Part shown: positions 61,995 through 64,000 of the stretch, one piece after another
Layout of the letters: each line of letters begins with the position of its first letter
How positions within the stretch are numbered: position 1 is the stretch's first letter
Origin: Candidozyma auris
Lineage: Eukaryota > Ascomycota > Pichiomycetes > Serinales > Metschnikowiaceae
Direction: 5' to 3'
Assembly: GCF_003013715.1 (NCBI RefSeq)
Contig: NC_072817.1
Coordinates: forward strand, 1 to 64,000
Length of the DNA stretch: 64,000 nucleotides
Translations under genes and position numbers: made by a program
Notes under the pieces: model-generated
Told to the model about the DNA's origin: nothing
What the model saw: the letters and a program-made list of their open reading frames with translations, nothing else
The model's database searches: none

Positions 61995-62807
61995 ATGGAT
62001 GACTTTGAGAAATTCCATCTCCGCAAAGCAGCTCGGACAAAGCGACGTCCGCTCGCTGATATTTCCACTAATGTGAACAAACCCACATTACATCAAAACA
62101 AAACGCCAACAGCGAAAACAACCCGTCAGCATCCAACCAAAACGAAAATTAGCCATCTTCTGGGCATTTCCAAGTCACTAAATATCATCAGGCCACGTCC
62201 AACTACAAACAAGTCGGCATTTTCCTCCAAAAGCTTGCTTTTCGACATTCAGAGTTGTCCAGAACCTCCCCAGTTCGAACCTCGGTATAAAAGCATTACA
62301 GACAACGTCATCAAAAGGCTCAAGGATACGAATGAGCTTGTTTCCCAAAGTAATTCTTGTGTTCGTGCTTTCACCCATTGGTACCGTCTCCAGGACTACA
62401 AGTTCGTGAGAAACGACATTCCTATCACTAGCACTGCTGGGAGAGCAGACAAAGAAAAAAACAAACCTGGAGTTGAACAGTCACTTTTTTCTGCCCAGCA
62501 CAAATCTCCTGAGTTCTCTCCATATCTCGTTCTTAGCGCCACTTGTCTAGGTCCTTACCTTCTAGCAGTATCTTTGGCTTGCATAGACTCGAACGCGGCA
62601 CTGCAGAAAGACACCTTTGATGTATCACTTATGAACCCTGATTCACGTATCTGCCCCCGGCAAAACGACAAAATTTTGCTTTCTGAAAACGGAAAACTCG
62701 ACATTCCCATTGGCGATCGCTCAGTTCCCGTATATGCCGTTTGGAAAATTGTGAAAGTGGCAAACATGCCCCAATTGACTCACCCTGCCGAGTACCATTG
62801 TGCATGA
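61995..62807 (+). CDS. Hypothetical basic protein with possible destruction box
   Basis: Not recognised. The 270-residue protein starts at an ATG after a pyrimidine-rich leader. The first 75 residues are very basic and Thr/Ser/Pro-rich, without hydrophobic segments, as in nuclear proteins. Residues 17-26 (RRPLADISTN) fit an extended APC/C destruction box (R-x-x-L followed by I and N). From about residue 80 the sequence is more ordered (ITDNVIKRLKDTNELV, AFTHWYRLQDYKF). A hydrophobic stretch near 175-195 (YLVLSATCLGPYLLAVSLACI) looks buried rather than membrane-spanning, and the C-terminal part resembles a small beta-rich fold (IPIGDRSVPVYAVWKIVKV). It could be a cell-cycle or chromosome protein. 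It is tandem with the next gene, 71 bp apart. Confidence 0.6.
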   Translation: MDDFEKFHLRKAARTKRRPLADISTNVNKPTLHQNKTPTAKTTRQHPTKTKISHLLGISKSLNIIRPRPTTNKSAFSSKSLLFDIQSCPEPPQFEPRYKSITDNVIKRLKDTNELVSQSNSCVRAFTHWYRLQDYKFVRNDIPITSTAGRADKEKNKPGVEQSLFSAQHKSPEFSPYLVLSATCLGPYLLAVSLACIDSNAALQKDTFDVSLMNPDSRICPRQNDKILLSENGKLDIPIGDRSVPVYAVWKIVKVANMPQLTHPAEYHCA

Positions 62808-62878
62808 ACCTCATGCACTATATATTGCGCCAGGGGAACCACACTTTCGCAACCATCAACTTTCTTTATTTTTCAAGA

Positions 62879-64000
62879 ATGCCCCAATTGTCAACTACCA
62901 GTATCCATGGCGCCGACAACCTCCACAGAGCGTCGGATGTGACCCCGCCAATCAACATCTCCACAACTTTCAAGTACCCTTGTGATCCTGATAAGTTGCA
63001 AAAAATGGTACCAGGACCCTGGCCTTACGAAGTTGGGAACCCAATTTACTCCCGGGAGGCCCACCCCACAGGAGAATTGGTGGAGCAAACAATCGCCAAA
63101 ATTACCAAGTCTCACGCTGTAGCGTATAACTCCGGATTGAGTGCGGTGTTTGCAGCTTTTACCCACTTCAACCCAAAGAAGTTGTTCATTGGGAAGGGTT
63201 ACCACGGTGTTCATGGAATAACCGAGATATGGCAGCGGAACCACGGCTTGAAAAAGTACGGATTGACTGACGATGATTTGGCTCATTTGGAAAAGGGTGA
63301 TCTCATCCACTTGGAGACTCCTGTTAACCCAGAGTCGCTTGCTCTTGATATCCAATACTACGCTGATAAAGCACATGCCGCGGGAGCCTTTCTTCTTGTT
63401 GACTCAACTTTTGCCCCGCCTCCTTTGCAGGATGCTTTCGAGTTTGGCGCTGACATGGTGATGCACTCTGCTACCAAGTATTTCGGGGGCCACTCTGACT
63501 TGTTGGCCGGAGTGTTGTTGACAAAGAGTGAAGGTGTATACCGCAAATTGATCGATGACAGAATATACTTGGGTACAAACATCGCCAATTTGGAGTCTGC
63601 ACTCTTGCTCAGAAGTTTGAAGACTCTTGAGTTACGAGTATTGAGACAGAGCCGAAATGCTACCAAAATTGTTCAGTTTCTCAATGAAAGCAAGAAAAAG
63701 TACCCAGCAATAGTCAAGGTGTACCACTCCTCGTTGCAAACCGAGCCTTACGTTACTCGCCAATTAAAAGGTGGTCACTCTCCAACGTTCTCTTTTGAGC
63801 TTAAGACTGAAGACCAGGCGAGGAGATTTCCATCGCACTTGAAGTACTTTTACCATGCCACATCTCTAGGAGGAGTCGAGAGCTTGATCGAATGGCGCGC
63901 CATGTCTGACCACGAAGTGTCACCATCGTTACTCCGTGTCAGTGTGGGTCTTGAAGACGTGGACGACTTGATTGGCGACATCGAGCAAGCGCTAAAGGCC
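62879..64000 (+). CDS. Cystathionine gamma-synthase-family PLP enzyme (3' end cut by window)
   Basis: Partial at the right edge; 374 codons are present. It belongs to the Cys/Met-metabolism PLP family, which interconverts cystathionine, homocysteine and cysteine in the cytosol. Seen are YSREAHPTGELVEQ (Tyr57-Ser-Arg, PLP phosphate site), NSGLSAVFAAF, LIHLETPVNP, VDSTFAPPPLQ with the PLP Asp, and the Schiff-base lysine in MHSATKYFGGHSD (Lys200). Late SLGGVESLIEWRA and LLRVSVGLED complete the family pattern. The ESLIEWRAMSDHE form differs from the ESLAxHPAxMTH of typical Str2 and Str3 enzymes and suits the less studied trans-sulfuration-like group; the precise reaction is open. No in-frame CTG was noticed in the first 210 codons. 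The start ATG at 62879 leaves only 71 bp after the upstream stop. Confidence 0.85.
   Translation, partial: MPQLSTTSIHGADNLHRASDVTPPINISTTFKYPCDPDKLQKMVPGPWPYEVGNPIYSREAHPTGELVEQTIAKITKSHAVAYNSGLSAVFAAFTHFNPKKLFIGKGYHGVHGITEIWQRNHGLKKYGLTDDDLAHLEKGDLIHLETPVNPESLALDIQYYADKAHAAGAFLLVDSTFAPPPLQDAFEFGADMVMHSATKYFGGHSDLLAGVLLTKSEGVYRKLIDDRIYLGTNIANLESALLLRSLKTLELRVLRQSRNATKIVQFLNESKKKYPAIVKVYHSSLQTEPYVTRQLKGGHSPTFSFELKTEDQARRFPSHLKYFYHATSLGGVESLIEWRAMSDHEVSPSLLRVSVGLEDVDDLIGDIEQALKA

Noticed and set aside
62764..62895. Repeated ATGCCCCAATTG at the end of one gene and the start of the next
   Set aside because: Twelve bases shared at 62764 and 62879 could suggest a duplication, but flanks differ completely; chance is likely.

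Overview
The window is the left end of a chromosome from a budding yeast, most likely of the CUG-Ser (CTG) clade near Clavispora lusitaniae and Candida auris (Metschnikowiaceae). It opens with C-rich telomeric repeats of a 20-21 bp unit. GUA1, the clearest housekeeping gene, has no in-frame CTG in 528 codons, as expected where CTG is reassigned. Nearly all genes lack introns, and many best matches are Candida-type genes (HGT1-like sugar carrier, SHA3-like kinase, uricase, DSS1). The first 22 bases are not yeast: they match the Oxford Nanopore sequencing adapter, so the sequence probably runs to the end of a long read. The exact species is inference.

Layout. 1-9.3 kb is subtelomeric: telomere repeats, a membrane protein with a 4-residue repeat, an internally duplicated arrestin-like protein, a Ser-rich secreted wall-type protein, a small cytosolic unknown and a 63-residue secreted peptide. 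10-19.4 kb is a carbon and transport block: an allantoate/nicotinate-family permease, an EHT1/EEB1-type ester synthase/esterase, a high-affinity hexose carrier and an SKS1/SHA3-type kinase linked to glucose transport. 19.4-33 kb is unusually gene-poor, with one secreted orphan, one coiled-coil unknown and three ORF-free tracts of 3-4 kb; it ends in a close-packed tRNA-Ile/tRNA-Ala pair. 33-60 kb is ordinary dense euchromatin: RAM2, a YNL092W-type methyltransferase, YTM1, GUA1, PPT2, FSF1, ERG12, NUP188, PPA2, a CSC1/RSN1-type channel and DSS1. 60.9-64 kb holds a peroxisomal urate oxidase broken by one extra T, an unknown basic protein with a possible destruction box, and a cystathionine gamma-synthase-family enzyme cut by the window edge.

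The strongest unexplained signal is an 11-12 bp element, TGGCTGC(G/A)AAA(A), found about twenty times between genes on either strand and close to many start codons. It behaves like the site of an abundant general promoter factor that I cannot name. Other highlights are a perfect TCGG-N6-CCGA palindrome (the UaY-type purine-activator site) plus GATA sites upstream of the uricase, a probable dicistronic tRNA, the internal duplication in the arrestin-like protein, and a 16-nt exact piece of the telomere unit in an internal promoter.
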